Of a stretch of 64,000 bases of DNA, positions 8,442 through 17,688 are shown in pieces; positions within the stretch are counted from its first letter, which is position 1, and the number at the start of each line of letters is the position of its first letter. The notes under the pieces were generated by a model. That model did not search any database. It had not been told where the DNA came from and worked only from the letters and a program-made list of their open reading frames with translations. Source of the stretch: Kytococcus aerolatus (GTDB lineage Bacteria > Actinomycetota > Actinomycetes > Actinomycetales > Dermatophilaceae). The translations under genes and the position numbers were made by a program. The stretch spans positions 248,001-312,000 of the forward strand of contig NZ_FYEZ01000003.1 in NCBI RefSeq assembly GCF_900187395.1. Direction: 5' to 3'.

Positions 8442-9005
8442 TCAGATCTTGCCGACGAGGTCCAGGGACGGCTCGAGGGTCTCGCCGCCCTCCTCCCACT
8501 TGGCCGGGCAGACCTGGCCGGGGTTGTTGCGCACGTACTGGGCGGCCTTGACCTTGCGGACGAGCTCGGCGGCGTTGCGGCCGATGCCCTCGGAGGTCAC
8601 CTCGGTGAACTGGATGACGCCGTCCGGGTCCACCAGGAAGGTGCCGCGGTTGGCGACGCCCTCGTCCTGGCGCAGGATCTCGAAGTTGTTGGAGATCTGG
8701 TGGGTCGGGTCGCCGAGCATCGGGTAGTTCACCTTGCCGACGGTCTCGGAGGAGGTGTGCCAGGCCTTGTGGGTGAAGTGGGTGTCGGTGGAGACACCGA
8801 AGACCTCGACGCCCAGGCCCTTGAGCTCCTCGTAGTGGTCGGCGAGGTCGCCCAGCTCGGTGGGGCAGACGAAGGTGAAGTCGGCGGGGTAGAAGAAGAA
8901 GATCGCCCACTTGCCCTGGATGTCGGCGTCCGAGTAGTCCTTGAACTCGCCGTTGACGTAGGCGGTGGCCTGGAAGGGCTTGATGGTGGTGTTGATGAGC
9001 GACAT
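8442..9005 (-). CDS. ahpC: Peroxiredoxin AhpC (alkyl hydroperoxide reductase subunit C)
   Basis: The 187-residue 2-Cys peroxiredoxin is of the AhpC1 type. The peroxidatic Cys47 sits in DFTFVCPTE and the resolving Cys166 in GQVCPAKW, the positions known from enteric AhpC. It reduces H2O2 and organic peroxides in the cytosol and is recycled by AhpF encoded downstream. The ATG at 9005 is preceded by a GAGGGAGTA ribosome-binding stretch. An OxyR-type palindrome lies about 85 nt upstream of the start. Confidence 0.97.
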   Translation of the reverse strand: MSLINTTIKPFQATAYVNGEFKDYSDADIQGKWAIFFFYPADFTFVCPTELGDLADHYEELKGLGVEVFGVSTDTHFTHKAWHTSSETVGKVNYPMLGDPTHQISNNFEILRQDEGVANRGTFLVDPDGVIQFTEVTSEGIGRNAAELVRKVKAAQYVRNNPGQVCPAKWEEGGETLEPSLDLVGKI

Positions 9006-9089
9006 GCGTACTCCCTCGTGGGTTGCGTGCAGTGAAGTGCTCCCGGCTGCCCCGGTTGCTATAGCCACTGTATATGACTTCGCCCGGAA

Positions 9090-9110
9090 TTCATAGTTGA
9101 CATCTATGAA
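9090..9110 (-). promoter_or_regulatory. OxyR-type operator upstream of ahpC
   Basis: TTCATAG (9090-9096), 7 nt, CTATGAA (9104-9110) is a perfect dyad containing ATAG-N7-CTAT, the core of OxyR sites. A further ATAG-like half (CTATAG) lies at 9059-9064 nearer ahpC. The site sits between ahpC and the hutG stop and is A+T-rich against a G+C-rich background. Confidence 0.75.
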
Positions 9111-9124
9111 CAGTGGGTGAACGC

Positions 9125-10084
9125 TCACTCCCCCGGCAGGGCGTGCACGATGTCGGTGACCAGCCGAGCCGCCACCTTCGCGGTCCGGGAGTCGAGGTCG
9201 AGCTGCGGGTTGTACTCGGCCACGTCCACCAGCCGGAGCTTCCCGGAGGCCGCCAGCCGGCGCACGACGGCGCTGCACACCGGCAGCGGCACCCCGAGGG
9301 CGGCCGGGGCGCTGACCCCCGGCGCGAGATCCGCCGGCAGCACGTCGAGGTCGATCTCCAGGTGCACGTGGTCCGCCCGGGCGAGCAGCTCGTCCACCAG
9401 CGCCAGGGCCCGCTCGGCGGTGGACTCGACATCGGTCAGCCAACGCACCCCCAGCGCGCGGGCGGTGTCGAAGAGGATCGCGGTGTTGCTCGGATCGGCC
9501 AGGCCGATGACCGTGTAGTCCAGCGCGCGCCCGGCGGCCTGCTCCGCCCGGGCCATCTGCAGGAAGGGGGTGCCGCTGCTGGGCTCGGGGGCCTCCCGCA
9601 GGTCGAAGTGCGCGTCGAGGTTCACCACCACGGTGCGCCCCATCGCCTCGCCCCCGCCGAGGCGCTGCGAGCGGGACCGCCCCAGGTAGCAACCCCATGC
9701 GGTCTCGTGGCCGCCACCGAGCACGATCGTCAGGTCGTCGGCGTCGAGGGAGGCGGCGATGGCATCGCCCACCGCGTCGTGCCCCACCTCCAGGTCGGTG
9801 CCCTCGTACCCCGTGTCGCCGTGGTCCAGGAGCGTGAACTCGCGGTGGACCGCCAGCCCCGCCAGGGCCTGGCGCAGCAGCGGGGGCGCCTCGGCCGCCC
9901 CCGGGCGCCCCTTGTTGCGCCGCACCCCCTCGTCGGAGGCGAAACCGACCACCCCCACCCAGGGACCCTCGCCACTCCCCGCCCGGGTCGCGAGGTGGTG
10001 CCACCGGCGGTGCTCGGGGCCGGGTCCGTCGTCCCGGCCGGTCCACGGGGAGTGCTGCTCCGTCTGCGGGAAGTTCGCGCTCAT
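9125..10084 (-). CDS. hutG: Formimidoylglutamase / arginase-family hydrolase
   Basis: The 319-residue protein belongs to the ureohydrolase fold. Metal ligands are visible in VLGGGHETAWG, NLDAHFDLR and EIDLDVLPADLAPG. The stretch PSSGTPFLQM is typical of HutG rather than arginase or agmatinase. HutG converts N-formimidoyl-L-glutamate to glutamate and formamide at the end of histidine breakdown. No other hut genes are visible, so the assignment rests on the motif. CACAAT (10091-10096, minus strand) lies 6 nt before the ATG, suggesting a leaderless transcript. Confidence 0.85.
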   Translation of the reverse strand: MSANFPQTEQHSPWTGRDDGPGPEHRRWHHLATRAGSGEGPWVGVVGFASDEGVRRNKGRPGAAEAPPLLRQALAGLAVHREFTLLDHGDTGYEGTDLEVGHDAVGDAIAASLDADDLTIVLGGGHETAWGCYLGRSRSQRLGGGEAMGRTVVVNLDAHFDLREAPEPSSGTPFLQMARAEQAAGRALDYTVIGLADPSNTAILFDTARALGVRWLTDVESTAERALALVDELLARADHVHLEIDLDVLPADLAPGVSAPAALGVPLPVCSAVVRRLAASGKLRLVDVAEYNPQLDLDSRTAKVAARLVTDIVHALPGE

Positions 10085-10107
10085 GCCGCCATTGTGGCGT
10101 GCGCGGC

Positions 10108-10602
10108 TCACCTGGGAAGGTCGACTCCCTCGTGCGCCAGGAGCCATCGCTTGACCTCCACCCCGCCGGCGTAGCCGTGGAGGCGCCCGGCGGAGCTCAC
10201 GACCCGGTGGCAGGGGATGACGATGCTGAACCGGTTGCACCCGTTGGCGGCCCCCACCGCGCGCACCGCCCGGGGGCGCCCCAGCTCCTCGGCGATCTGC
10301 CCGTAGGTGCGCACCTCCCCATGGGGGATGCGTCGCAGCGCCGCCCAGACCTCCTGCTGGAAGGCGGTGCCCGTCAGCTCCAGCTCCAGGTCGAACTCCG
10401 TGCGCTCACCGGCGAACCACCCCGTGAGCTGGGCAGCGGCGGCGGTGAGGCTCCCCTCGTCGGGCTCCCCGAAGGCGCTGCGGTCCGGCGGCGGGGAGTG
10501 CTCGGGCCAGTAGACGCCCTGGAGCACCTCCCCGCGCCCCACGAGGGTGAGCTCCCCCACCGGCGTGCGCAGGACACGGTGGGTGCGAGGGGGCTGCTGC
10601 AT
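10108..10602 (-). CDS. Methylated-DNA--[protein]-cysteine S-methyltransferase
   Basis: The 164-residue protein contains TAFQQEVWAALRRIPHGEVRTYGQIAE, the DNA-binding helix region (NGCNRFSIVIPCHRVV) with the acceptor cysteine in PCHRV, and the tail GYAGGVEVKRWLLAHE. It repairs O6-alkylguanine in a suicide reaction. The start could be ATG 10602 (GGGAG 6 nt upstream, chosen by usual family length). ATG 10656 would add 18 residues and overlap the stop of the preceding gene as TGATG. Both are in frame, so the two genes are probably coupled. Confidence 0.92.
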   Translation of the reverse strand: MQQPPRTHRVLRTPVGELTLVGRGEVLQGVYWPEHSPPPDRSAFGEPDEGSLTAAAAQLTGWFAGERTEFDLELELTGTAFQQEVWAALRRIPHGEVRTYGQIAEELGRPRAVRAVGAANGCNRFSIVIPCHRVVSSAGRLHGYAGGVEVKRWLLAHEGVDLPR

Positions 10603-10655
10603 GGTCGGCTCCCGCCGTCGAAGGGTGATGGGGTCACCGTACCCGTCGTGGGGCA

Positions 10656-11609
10656 TCACCGGCCCTCCCGTGGGGACGAGCCGCTCCCCAGCCCCAGCTC
10701 TCCCAGCACCTCGCGCGCCACCGGCGGCGTCTCGATGCGGGCCGCCAGGGCGTGCCGGGCCGCCGCCCGCTCCAGGGCCAGGTGCACCTCGGCGAGCGCC
10801 GCCCGGTCCTCGGCTCCGTCCCCCGGGGCCGCGCGCAGGGCCTCCCGGTGCCGGGCGAGACGGGCGGCGTCCCAGGTGCTCACCGGCCCGGAGGGCGAGG
10901 TCCCGGCGGGCGCCTCCCCGCTCCCCAGGGCCGCCTCCAGCGAGGCCCGCAGCAGCGGCCCGGCCACCGCGTCCGGCTCGGCCAGCCCGGCCCGGGAGAG
11001 CGCCCGGCGCACCGTGGTGACCAGCGCGGCCACCCCCTCGGTGGCCACCGTGACCGCGGCGTCGTGCCGCGGCAGGTCCACCGCCTCGAGGCGCAGCGGC
11101 GTGGCCCCCAGCTCGGCGACCAGCGACTGGGCCACCGGGTCCACCTCCACCGGGCACAGGTGGCAGACCACGGCGTCGCGCAGGCGCTGCACGTCCTCGG
11201 CCTGCCCGGAGAAGACCATCGCCGGCTGCAGGGAGACGCCCAGCACCGGCAGGCCCGCGGCGAGCGCCGGCGCGAAGAGCTCCACCCCCACCCCGGGCAC
11301 CGTGTGCACCAGGAGCTGCCCGGGCCGGAGCGCCCCGGCCGTCACCAGACCGTTGACCAGCCCCGCGGCGTCGCGGGCGGGCACCGCGAGGAGCACCAGC
11401 TCGGCCTCGCCCGGGACCTCCTCCGGGGCCCGCCGGATGCTGTGCGGCAGCAACCCGTGCGCCCGCTCGGCCCCGGCGTCCCCCACGGAGTGCGCGACCA
11501 CCCGGTGACCGGCGGCCTCCCAGGCGGCGCCGAGGACCGCCCCGACCCGTCCGGCGCCGATGATGCCGATGCGTAGGCGGGGTGCGCCCGCGGTCTCCTC
11601 GGAGTGCAT
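10656..11609 (-). CDS. Rossmann-like and DUF2520 domain-containing protein
   Basis: The 317-residue protein starts with an NAD(P)-binding loop (LRIGIIGAGRVGAVLGAAWEAAGH). A central segment (VLLAVPARDA) and the DUF2520 half (QSLVAELGATPLRLEAVDLPRHDAAVTVATEGVAALV) follow. Such proteins resemble 6-phosphogluconate dehydrogenase or ketopantoate reductase folds and often lie next to panC in Actinobacteria. The substrate is not established. TAGGGT lies 7 nt before ATG 11609 on the minus strand, again a leaderless arrangement. It is divergent from the Nudix gene. Confidence 0.88.
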   Translation of the reverse strand: MHSEETAGAPRLRIGIIGAGRVGAVLGAAWEAAGHRVVAHSVGDAGAERAHGLLPHSIRRAPEEVPGEAELVLLAVPARDAAGLVNGLVTAGALRPGQLLVHTVPGVGVELFAPALAAGLPVLGVSLQPAMVFSGQAEDVQRLRDAVVCHLCPVEVDPVAQSLVAELGATPLRLEAVDLPRHDAAVTVATEGVAALVTTVRRALSRAGLAEPDAVAGPLLRASLEAALGSGEAPAGTSPSGPVSTWDAARLARHREALRAAPGDGAEDRAALAEVHLALERAAARHALAARIETPPVAREVLGELGLGSGSSPREGR

Positions 11610-11678
11610 GGCGGTCACCCTACGCAGCCCGGGAGCCGATTTCTGCCCGACCCGGGAGGGTGTGACAGGCTCCCCACC

Positions 11679-12458
11679 ATGCGCACCTGGGAGTGGGAGA
11701 CCACCGAGCCGGGCGTCCACCGGACCCGGCTCACCGAGCCCGTCGACCCCGTCGCGCTGATCGAGGCGGTGGACGCCCGGCTGGCGGCCGGCGCCCACCG
11801 CGTGGAGCTGCTCCTGGACCCCGGCCGACGCGACCTGCGGGCCGTCGCCGTCCGTGCCGGGATGCGCCGCGAGGGGGTGCTCCGCGGGCTGCTCGGCCCG
11901 GGGCCGGAGGGGGACGCCCTGGTGGTCTCCCGGCTGGCCGACGACCCGCCCCGCAGCTCCCGCGAGAACCGGCTCGGGGTGCTGGACTCCGCGATGCCGC
12001 GCAAGCGCGTCATCGGTCAGGGCGTGATCCGCGACGACCGGGGGCGGGTCCTGCTCTGCGAGCTCACCTACAAGGCCGAGTGGGATCTGCCCGGGGGCAT
12101 CGTCGACCCCGACGAGGGGCCGGCCACCACCGTGGTCCGGGAGATCGGGGAGGAGCTCGGGGTCGAGCTGCCGCTCGGCCCGCTGGTGTCCCTCAACTGG
12201 CTGCCCGCCTACCGCGGCTGGTCGGACGCCCTGCTCTGCCTCTTCGACCTCGGCGTCCACCCGGACCTCACCGAGCGGATGACCCTGGACCCCGGCGAGA
12301 TCCGCGCCGTCCACTGGTGCACCCCCGAGGACGTGGCGCAGCACGCCGCCCCCTACGTGGCCCGCCACCTCTCCCAGGTCTGGGACGGGCAGGAGCTGCG
12401 CACCGGGGCGGCCCTCCTCACGGACGGACGGCCCGTCCCGGCGGGCCCGACGGACTGA
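11679..12458 (+). CDS. Nudix hydrolase with N-terminal acetyltransferase-like extension
   Basis: The protein has 259 residues. The first 100 resemble a truncated GNAT-like module (RVELLLDPGRRDLRAVAVRAGMRREGVLRGLLG). Residues about 110-230 form a Nudix domain with the box GGIVDPDEGPATTVVREIGE followed by ELGV. The Glu residues of REIGEELG would bind Mg2+. It should hydrolyse a nucleoside-diphosphate-linked substrate of unknown identity. The ATG follows CAGGCT by 7 nt with no clear ribosome-binding site. The combination of the two parts is the notable feature. Confidence 0.85.
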   Translation: MRTWEWETTEPGVHRTRLTEPVDPVALIEAVDARLAAGAHRVELLLDPGRRDLRAVAVRAGMRREGVLRGLLGPGPEGDALVVSRLADDPPRSSRENRLGVLDSAMPRKRVIGQGVIRDDRGRVLLCELTYKAEWDLPGGIVDPDEGPATTVVREIGEELGVELPLGPLVSLNWLPAYRGWSDALLCLFDLGVHPDLTERMTLDPGEIRAVHWCTPEDVAQHAAPYVARHLSQVWDGQELRTGAALLTDGRPVPAGPTD

Positions 12459-12491
12459 GCCCGCCCCCGGGGACCCCGACGACCGCTGCGC

Positions 12492-13094
12492 TCAGGCGGC
12501 CGTGTCGTCGCGGTAGCGCCCCATGGCCGGCGTGGACGGGCTGGTGACCCGCTGGCCCCGACCACCGTCGTGGTCGTCCTCCCCCTCCGGCGGCACCCGG
12601 CACAGCCACTGGCTCACCTGACCGACCACCGCCAGCACCACCGAGGTACCCACCTGCAGGCCGGTGCGCAGCACGTCGCCCCGCACGCTCGGCACGTCGG
12701 CGTTCGGCAGGGCGGCCACGAGGAGACCGGTGAACAGCCCGGCCAGCGAGGCCCCGGCCCAGGCGGCCGCGATGGCCAGGACCACGACGAGGCGGGCCGT
12801 CGTCGGGGCCGGGGAGCGCTCCCGCCAGCGCTGGTCGGCGGCGGCGTCGGCGGTGGTCCGGCTCGAGCGCCACACCCACAGGGCTGCGGCCAGCAGCGCG
12901 CCGGCGAAGAGCAGGTCGAGGACCAGGCCCGCTCCTGCCCGGACGGGCACGGGGTTGCCGCGCCCCAGCCACCAGGTGGACAGGCCCCAGCCCACGAGCG
13001 AGGCGCCCAGCCAGGTGAGCACGAGCTGCCACGGGCGGGTGCCGGGACCCTGCGGCCCGTCGGTGGGGGTCTGGTGTCGCGGGTCACGGGTCAT
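12492..13094 (-). CDS. DUF3180 membrane protein
   Basis: The 200-residue protein has four hydrophobic segments: WQLVLTWLGASLVGWGLSTWW, LVLDLLFAGALLAAALWVW, LVVVLAIAAAWAGASLAGLFTGLLVAAL and VGTSVVLAVVGQVSQWL. A charged tail rich in Asp, Gly and Arg follows. DUF3180 genes regularly follow folK in Actinobacteria, as here, where ATG 13094 overlaps the folBK stop (ATGA). The function is unknown. The upstream open frame is longer but lies inside folBK. Confidence 0.85.
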   Translation of the reverse strand: MTRDPRHQTPTDGPQGPGTRPWQLVLTWLGASLVGWGLSTWWLGRGNPVPVRAGAGLVLDLLFAGALLAAALWVWRSSRTTADAAADQRWRERSPAPTTARLVVVLAIAAAWAGASLAGLFTGLLVAALPNADVPSVRGDVLRTGLQVGTSVVLAVVGQVSQWLCRVPPEGEDDHDGGRGQRVTSPSTPAMGRYRDDTAA

Positions 13095-14011
13095 CGGGCG
13101 CCTCCCCAGCGCAGGGCGGGCCAGGGCGGGCCGGGCCGGACCCCTGCGGCGTCGGCGGCCCGGGTCGCCAGGGTGGCGACGGACTCCCCACCCAGCATCG
13201 CAGCCGGGTCGACCTGCGACCACGGCACCAGCACGAAGGCCCGCTCGGCGGCCCGCGGGTGGGGCAGCTCCAGCGTGCCCGTGCACCGCAGCTCGGTGCC
13301 GGTGCGCGGATCGCCCTGCTGGACGAGGTCGAGGTCGAGCGTCCTGGCCCCCCACCGGAGCTCCCGGGTCCGGCCGTGCTCGGCCTCGATGGCGTGCAGC
13401 GCGGCGAGCAGGCGCTCGGCCGGCAGCACGGTCTCCAGCAGGGCCACCGCGTTGAGGTACACCGGCTGCTCCACGCCACCCACCGGGTCGGTCTCCACGA
13501 GCGGGGAGAGGCCGGTCAGGCGGGTCCCCGGCAGGTCGCCGAGCCGGGCCACCGCGGCCGCGAGGGTCGCGGCGGCGTCCCCGAGGTTCGCCCCCAGGGC
13601 GACGACCGCCGGGCGGGTGCGCTCCCGGGTGGCCGAGACGGTCACGTCCGCGAACGGCACGGTGATCGGCGCCTGCGGCTTGTGGACGGTCACCGTGAGC
13701 CGGCGGCAGGCCTCCGCCCCCGGGAGGGCCTCGACCGCGTCGAGGAGCCGCTCGACGAGGGTCTCCAGGAGATCCACCGGCTCCCCGGCCAGCACGGCGT
13801 GCAGGGCCTCGGCGGCCTGGCCGTAGTGGAGCGTGGCGCCGATGTCGTCGCCCGCCCCGGCGCCGGGCACCAGCTCGGCCTCCAGGTCCGCGACGAAGTG
13901 CTGCCCCTCCTGCCGCTCGTGCTCCAGCACGCCGTGGTGGCCCCGGGCCTCGACCCCGCCGAGCCGGATGACCGGCCCCGCCCCGGGCGTCCGTCCGACC
14001 GGGGTGCTCAC
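13091..14011 (-). CDS. folK: Fused dihydroneopterin aldolase and HPPK (FolB-FolK)
   Basis: The 306-residue bifunctional enzyme catalyses two folate steps. Residues 1-125 are FolB-like (VIRLGGVEARGHHGVLEHERQEGQ, ETLVERLLDAV, VTVHKPQAPI). Residues about 133-290 are FolK (ALGANLGDAAATLAAAV, LNAVALLETVLPAERLL, RWGARTLDLDLVQQGD, LPHPRAAERAFVLVPW). The reactions run from dihydroneopterin to hydroxymethyl-dihydropterin pyrophosphate. GTG 14011 overlaps the folP stop by 4 nt. Fusion of the two genes is common in Actinobacteria. Confidence 0.95.
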   Translation of the reverse strand: MSTPVGRTPGAGPVIRLGGVEARGHHGVLEHERQEGQHFVADLEAELVPGAGAGDDIGATLHYGQAAEALHAVLAGEPVDLLETLVERLLDAVEALPGAEACRRLTVTVHKPQAPITVPFADVTVSATRERTRPAVVALGANLGDAAATLAAAVARLGDLPGTRLTGLSPLVETDPVGGVEQPVYLNAVALLETVLPAERLLAALHAIEAEHGRTRELRWGARTLDLDLVQQGDPRTGTELRCTGTLELPHPRAAERAFVLVPWSQVDPAAMLGGESVATLATRAADAAGVRPGPPWPALRWGGAR

Positions 14012-14874
14012 CCCTCCTGCCAGGGCCGCATCCGGGCGTGCACGCCGAGGGCGTCGACGGTGGGCGTCACCGCGTGGACCCGCACCGCCCAGGCGCCGGC
14101 CTGCGCCGAGAGCAGCGAGGTGGCCGCCGTGGCTGCGTCCCGCTCCGGGGCCGGAGCGGGCTCATCCGCCCCTCCGACGGGCACGAGTCCCGCGCGCACC
14201 TGGCCGAGGAAGCCCTTGCGGGAGGTGCCGACGAGGGTGCGGCAGCCCAGCAGGTCGGCCCCGCGGACGAAGCGCTCCAGGCCGGCCAGCAGCTCCCAGC
14301 TGTGCTCGGGTCGCTTGGCGAACCCGAAGCCCGGGTCCAGCACGATCCGCTCGCGCGGGATGCCGGCCTCCTCAGCGGCCGTCACCCGCTCGGTGAGCTC
14401 GGCGAGCACCTCGGCGGTGACGTCCTCGTAGCGCGCCTCGGCGTACATGTCCTCCGAGTGGCCGCGCCAGTGCATGAGCACCAGGTCGGCCTCGGTCCGG
14501 GCCACGACGGGCAGCATCTCCGGGTCGGCCAGGCCGCCGGAGACGTCGTTGACGATGCCCGCCCCCGCGGCGACCGTCTCGGCGGCCACGGCGGCGCGCG
14601 TGGTGTCGACCGAGATGGTGACCCCCTCGGCGACGAGGGCCTCCACGACCGGCAGCACGCGGCGCAGCTCCTCGGCCTCGTCCACCCGGGCGGAGCCGGG
14701 GCGGGTCGACTCGCCCCCGACGTCGACGATCCGCGCGCCCTGCGCCACGAGGCGGCGGGCCTGCTCCACGGCAGCGGCCGGGTCGGCCCAGCGTCCCCCG
14801 TCGCTGAAGGAGTCCGGGGTGACGTTGACGATGCCCATCACGAGCGGGGCGGGGCGGGGGGTCGGTGCGTGCAT
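14008..14874 (-). CDS. folP: Dihydropteroate synthase
   Basis: The 288-residue protein condenses p-aminobenzoate with the pterin pyrophosphate made by FolK. Signatures are MGIVNVTPDSFSDGG near the N-terminus, GARIVDVGGESTRPGS, VDTTRA, NDVSGG and LDPGFGFAKRPEHSW, and the last loop TSRKGFLG. It lies between folE (10 nt upstream) and folBK (4-nt overlap), so the folate genes form one operon behind ftsH. Confidence 0.97.
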   Translation of the reverse strand: MHAPTPRPAPLVMGIVNVTPDSFSDGGRWADPAAAVEQARRLVAQGARIVDVGGESTRPGSARVDEAEELRRVLPVVEALVAEGVTISVDTTRAAVAAETVAAGAGIVNDVSGGLADPEMLPVVARTEADLVLMHWRGHSEDMYAEARYEDVTAEVLAELTERVTAAEEAGIPRERIVLDPGFGFAKRPEHSWELLAGLERFVRGADLLGCRTLVGTSRKGFLGQVRAGLVPVGGADEPAPAPERDAATAATSLLSAQAGAWAVRVHAVTPTVDALGVHARMRPWQEG

Positions 14875-14884
14875 GGTCGCCTCC

Positions 14885-15445
14885 TCAGCGGTGGCTGGCG
14901 ATGAGGCTCATCGCCTCGGCCCGGGTGGCCTGGTCGGTGAAGTGGCCGCGCACGGCGGAGGTCACCGTCCGCGCGCCGGCCTTGCGCACCCCGCGCATGG
15001 TCATGCAGAGGTGCTCGGCCTCCACGACGACGATCACGCCGCCGGGGTCCAGGTGGTCCACCAGCGCGTTGGCCACCTGGGTGGTGAGCCGCTCCTGCAC
15101 CTGCGGTCGGCGGGCGTAGAGCTCCACCAGGCGGGCGAGCTTGGAGAGGCCGACCACCGTGCCGCCGCGCGGCGTGTAGCCCACGTGGGCCACCCCGTGG
15201 AAGGGCAGCAGGTGGTGCTCGCAGAGCGAGTGCATCTCGATGTCGCGGACCAGGACCATCTCGTCGTGGTCGATCGCGAAGCGGGTCCCCAGGACCTCCG
15301 CGGGGTCCCCCTCCAGCCCGGAGGTCAGCTCGGCGAAGGACCGGGCGACCCGGGCGGGCGTCTCCAGCAGCCCGTCCCGGTCCGGGTCCTCGCCGATCGC
15401 CAGGAGCAGCTCCCGGACCGCGGCCTCGGCGCGTGCGTGGTCCAC
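14885..15445 (-). CDS. folE: GTP cyclohydrolase I
   Basis: The 186-residue protein opens GTP to dihydroneopterin triphosphate, the first folate step. Zinc ligands are visible in [10 protein letters not shown] and [43 protein letters not shown] is the substrate-site region. A longer frame extends into ftsH. I chose GTG 15445, which begins one base after the ftsH stop and matches the usual length of about 190 residues. Confidence 0.95.
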   Translation of the reverse strand: MDHARAEAAVRELLLAIGEDPDRDGLLETPARVARSFAELTSGLEGDPAEVLGTRFAIDHDEMVLVRDIEMHSLCEHHLLPFHGVAHVGYTPRGGTVVGLSKLARLVELYARRPQVQERLTTQVANALVDHLDPGGVIVVVEAEHLCMTMRGVRKAGARTVTSAVRGHFTDQATRAEAMSLIASHR

Positions 15446-15446
15446 G

Positions 15447-17540
15447 TCAGCCCTGACCGGGGCCCCAGCCGACGGGGCTCGCGCCACCCCCGGCGTGCGG
15501 CGGCTGGCTCGGGCCGTCACCGGGACCACCGGTGGCGCCGGGCTCCCCGGCCCCGTGACCGGGGGAGACCGGGCGCTCGTCGACCGGCAGCTCGTGCAGC
15601 GGGGTCGTCATGTCCCCGCGGTCGATGGCGGCACGCTCCTCGGGGGTCAGCACCGGCGGCTGTTCGGAGACCGGCCGGTCGTCGCTGGAGAGCCAGGTGG
15701 CGCGCACCGGTCGCTTCCGGACCGGCTCGAAGATCTCGGCCAGGCGCGGGGCGTTGATGGTCTCCTTGTCGAGGAGCTCCAGCACCAGGGCGTCGAGGAT
15801 GTCCCGGTTGTCGTTGAGCGCGTGCCAGGCCTCGTCGTGCGCGGCCTCGATGAGCTCGCGGACCTCGGTGTCGACCACCGCGGCCATCCGCTCGGAGTAG
15901 TCGCGGCCGCCCCCCATGTCGCGCCCCATGAAGGGCTCGCCTGCGGACTCGCCGAGCTTCACGGCACCGACCTTGTCGCTCATGCCGTACTGGGTGACCA
16001 TCTTCCGCGCGATGTCGGTCGCCTTCTCGATGTCGTTCGAGGCACCGGTCGAGGGGTCGTGGTAGATGAGCTCCTCGGCCACCCGACCGCCCAACGCGTA
16101 GGCCAGCTGGTCGAGCAGCTCGTTGCGGGTGGTGGAGTACTTGTCGTCCAGCGGCATCACCATCGTGTAGCCCAACGCCCGGCCGCGCGGGAGGATGGTG
16201 ATCTTGCTGACCGGGGCGGTGTGGTTCATCGCCGCGGCCACCAGGGCGTGACCGCCCTCGTGGTAGGCGGTGACCTTCCGCTCCTTCTCGTTCATGAGGC
16301 GGGTGCGCTTCTGGGGGCCGGCCATGACGCGGTCGATCGCCTCGTCCAGGGCCCGGTCGTCGATGATCTGCGCGCCGGAGCGGGCCGTGAGCAGCGCGGC
16401 CTCGTTGAGCACGTTCGCGAGATCCGCGCCACTCATGCCGGGGGTGCGGCGGGCGACGGCCAGCAGGTCCACCGAGCCGGCCATCGGCTTGCCCTGGGAG
16501 TGCACCTTGAGGATGTCGTGGCGGCCCTTGAGGTCGGGGGCCTCCACCGGGATCTGGCGGTCGAAGCGGCCCGGGCGCAGCAGGGCCGGGTCGAGCACGT
16601 CGGGACGGTTCGTCGCGGCGATGAGGATGACGTTGTGCGTGCCGTCGAAGCCGTCCATCTCCACCAGGAGCTGGTTGAGCGTCTGCTCGCGCTCGTCGTG
16701 ACCGCCGCCCATGCCGGCGCCGCGGTGGCGACCGACGGCGTCGATCTCGTCCATGAAGATGATCGCCGGGGCGTTGGCCTTGGCCTGCTCGAAGAGGTCA
16801 CGGACGCGGGAGGCACCCACACCGACGAACATCTCGACGAAGTCCGAGCCGGAGATCGAGTAGAAGGGCACCCCGGCCTCGCCGGCCACGGCACGGGCCA
16901 GCAGGGTCTTGCCGGTGCCGGGCGGGCCGTAGAGCAGCACACCCTTGGGCACCTTGGCACCGACCTCCTGGAACTTGGCCGGCTCGGTGAGGAACTCCTT
17001 GATCTCGTGGAGCTCGTCGACGACCTCGTCGGCCCCTGCGACGTCGTCGAAGGTCACCTGCGGCATGTCCTTGTTGGCCAGCTTGGCCTTGGACTTGCCG
17101 AACTGCATGATCCGCGAGCCCCCACCCATCTGCGGGAGGATCAGCAGGAAGAGCCCGATGATGAGCAGGAAGGGCAGCAGCGTCATGAGCATGCTCATGA
17201 GGAAGCTGGGGGTCTCCGGGTCGTCGGTGAAGCCCTTCGACGGCGGGTTCTCGTTGAGCGCCTCCACCACGTCCGGCCCACGCGACTCCACGTAGAAGGA
17301 CTGGATCTCCCGGGCGTTCTGCACGTCCTCGCCGGAGTACTCGCTGCCCGGCTTGAGGGTGAGGTCGACCCGGTCCGGGGTCACCTTCGCCGACTCGACC
17401 GTCCCGGCCTCGATCTGCTCCAGCGCCACGGAGGTGTCCACGCGTTCGAACGACTTGTCGCCGCTCAGGCCGAACCAGATCAGGGACGCACCGATGATCA
17501 GGAAGATCCAGATCATGGGCGAACGCCACATCTTCTTCAT
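15447..17540 (-). CDS. ftsH: ATP-dependent zinc metalloprotease FtsH
   Basis: The 697-residue membrane protease starts with helix [17 protein letters not shown] periplasm-facing loop and a second helix ([25 protein letters not shown]) follow. The AAA core has Walker A GPPGTGKT, Walker [12 protein letters not shown] and the second region of homology ([17 protein letters not shown]). The zinc site is HEGGH, with a distant Asp/Glu ligand. The C-terminal tail is Gly/Pro-rich. ATG 17540 is preferred over ATG 17546 because GAGG lies 7 nt before it. It leads the folate genes. Confidence 0.97.
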   Translation of the reverse strand: MKKMWRSPMIWIFLIIGASLIWFGLSGDKSFERVDTSVALEQIEAGTVESAKVTPDRVDLTLKPGSEYSGEDVQNAREIQSFYVESRGPDVVEALNENPPSKGFTDDPETPSFLMSMLMTLLPFLLIIGLFLLILPQMGGGSRIMQFGKSKAKLANKDMPQVTFDDVAGADEVVDELHEIKEFLTEPAKFQEVGAKVPKGVLLYGPPGTGKTLLARAVAGEAGVPFYSISGSDFVEMFVGVGASRVRDLFEQAKANAPAIIFMDEIDAVGRHRGAGMGGGHDEREQTLNQLLVEMDGFDGTHNVILIAATNRPDVLDPALLRPGRFDRQIPVEAPDLKGRHDILKVHSQGKPMAGSVDLLAVARRTPGMSGADLANVLNEAALLTARSGAQIIDDRALDEAIDRVMAGPQKRTRLMNEKERKVTAYHEGGHALVAAAMNHTAPVSKITILPRGRALGYTMVMPLDDKYSTTRNELLDQLAYALGGRVAEELIYHDPSTGASNDIEKATDIARKMVTQYGMSDKVGAVKLGESAGEPFMGRDMGGGRDYSERMAAVVDTEVRELIEAAHDEAWHALNDNRDILDALVLELLDKETINAPRLAEIFEPVRKRPVRATWLSSDDRPVSEQPPVLTPEERAAIDRGDMTTPLHELPVDERPVSPGHGAGEPGATGGPGDGPSQPPHAGGGASPVGWGPGQG

Positions 17541-17688
17541 CGTCATCCTCGTGTGGGGGGTGGGCCCGCCGCTGCTCGCGGTGCTCTGGGAACGGGTCGT
17601 CGCGGGTCAACGCCCGGGGGCGCCCCAGTGTTCCACAGCACAGTCGTCCCTCCCCGGCCGGCGGTCCGCGCTGTGGAGCGGTGGTCGG

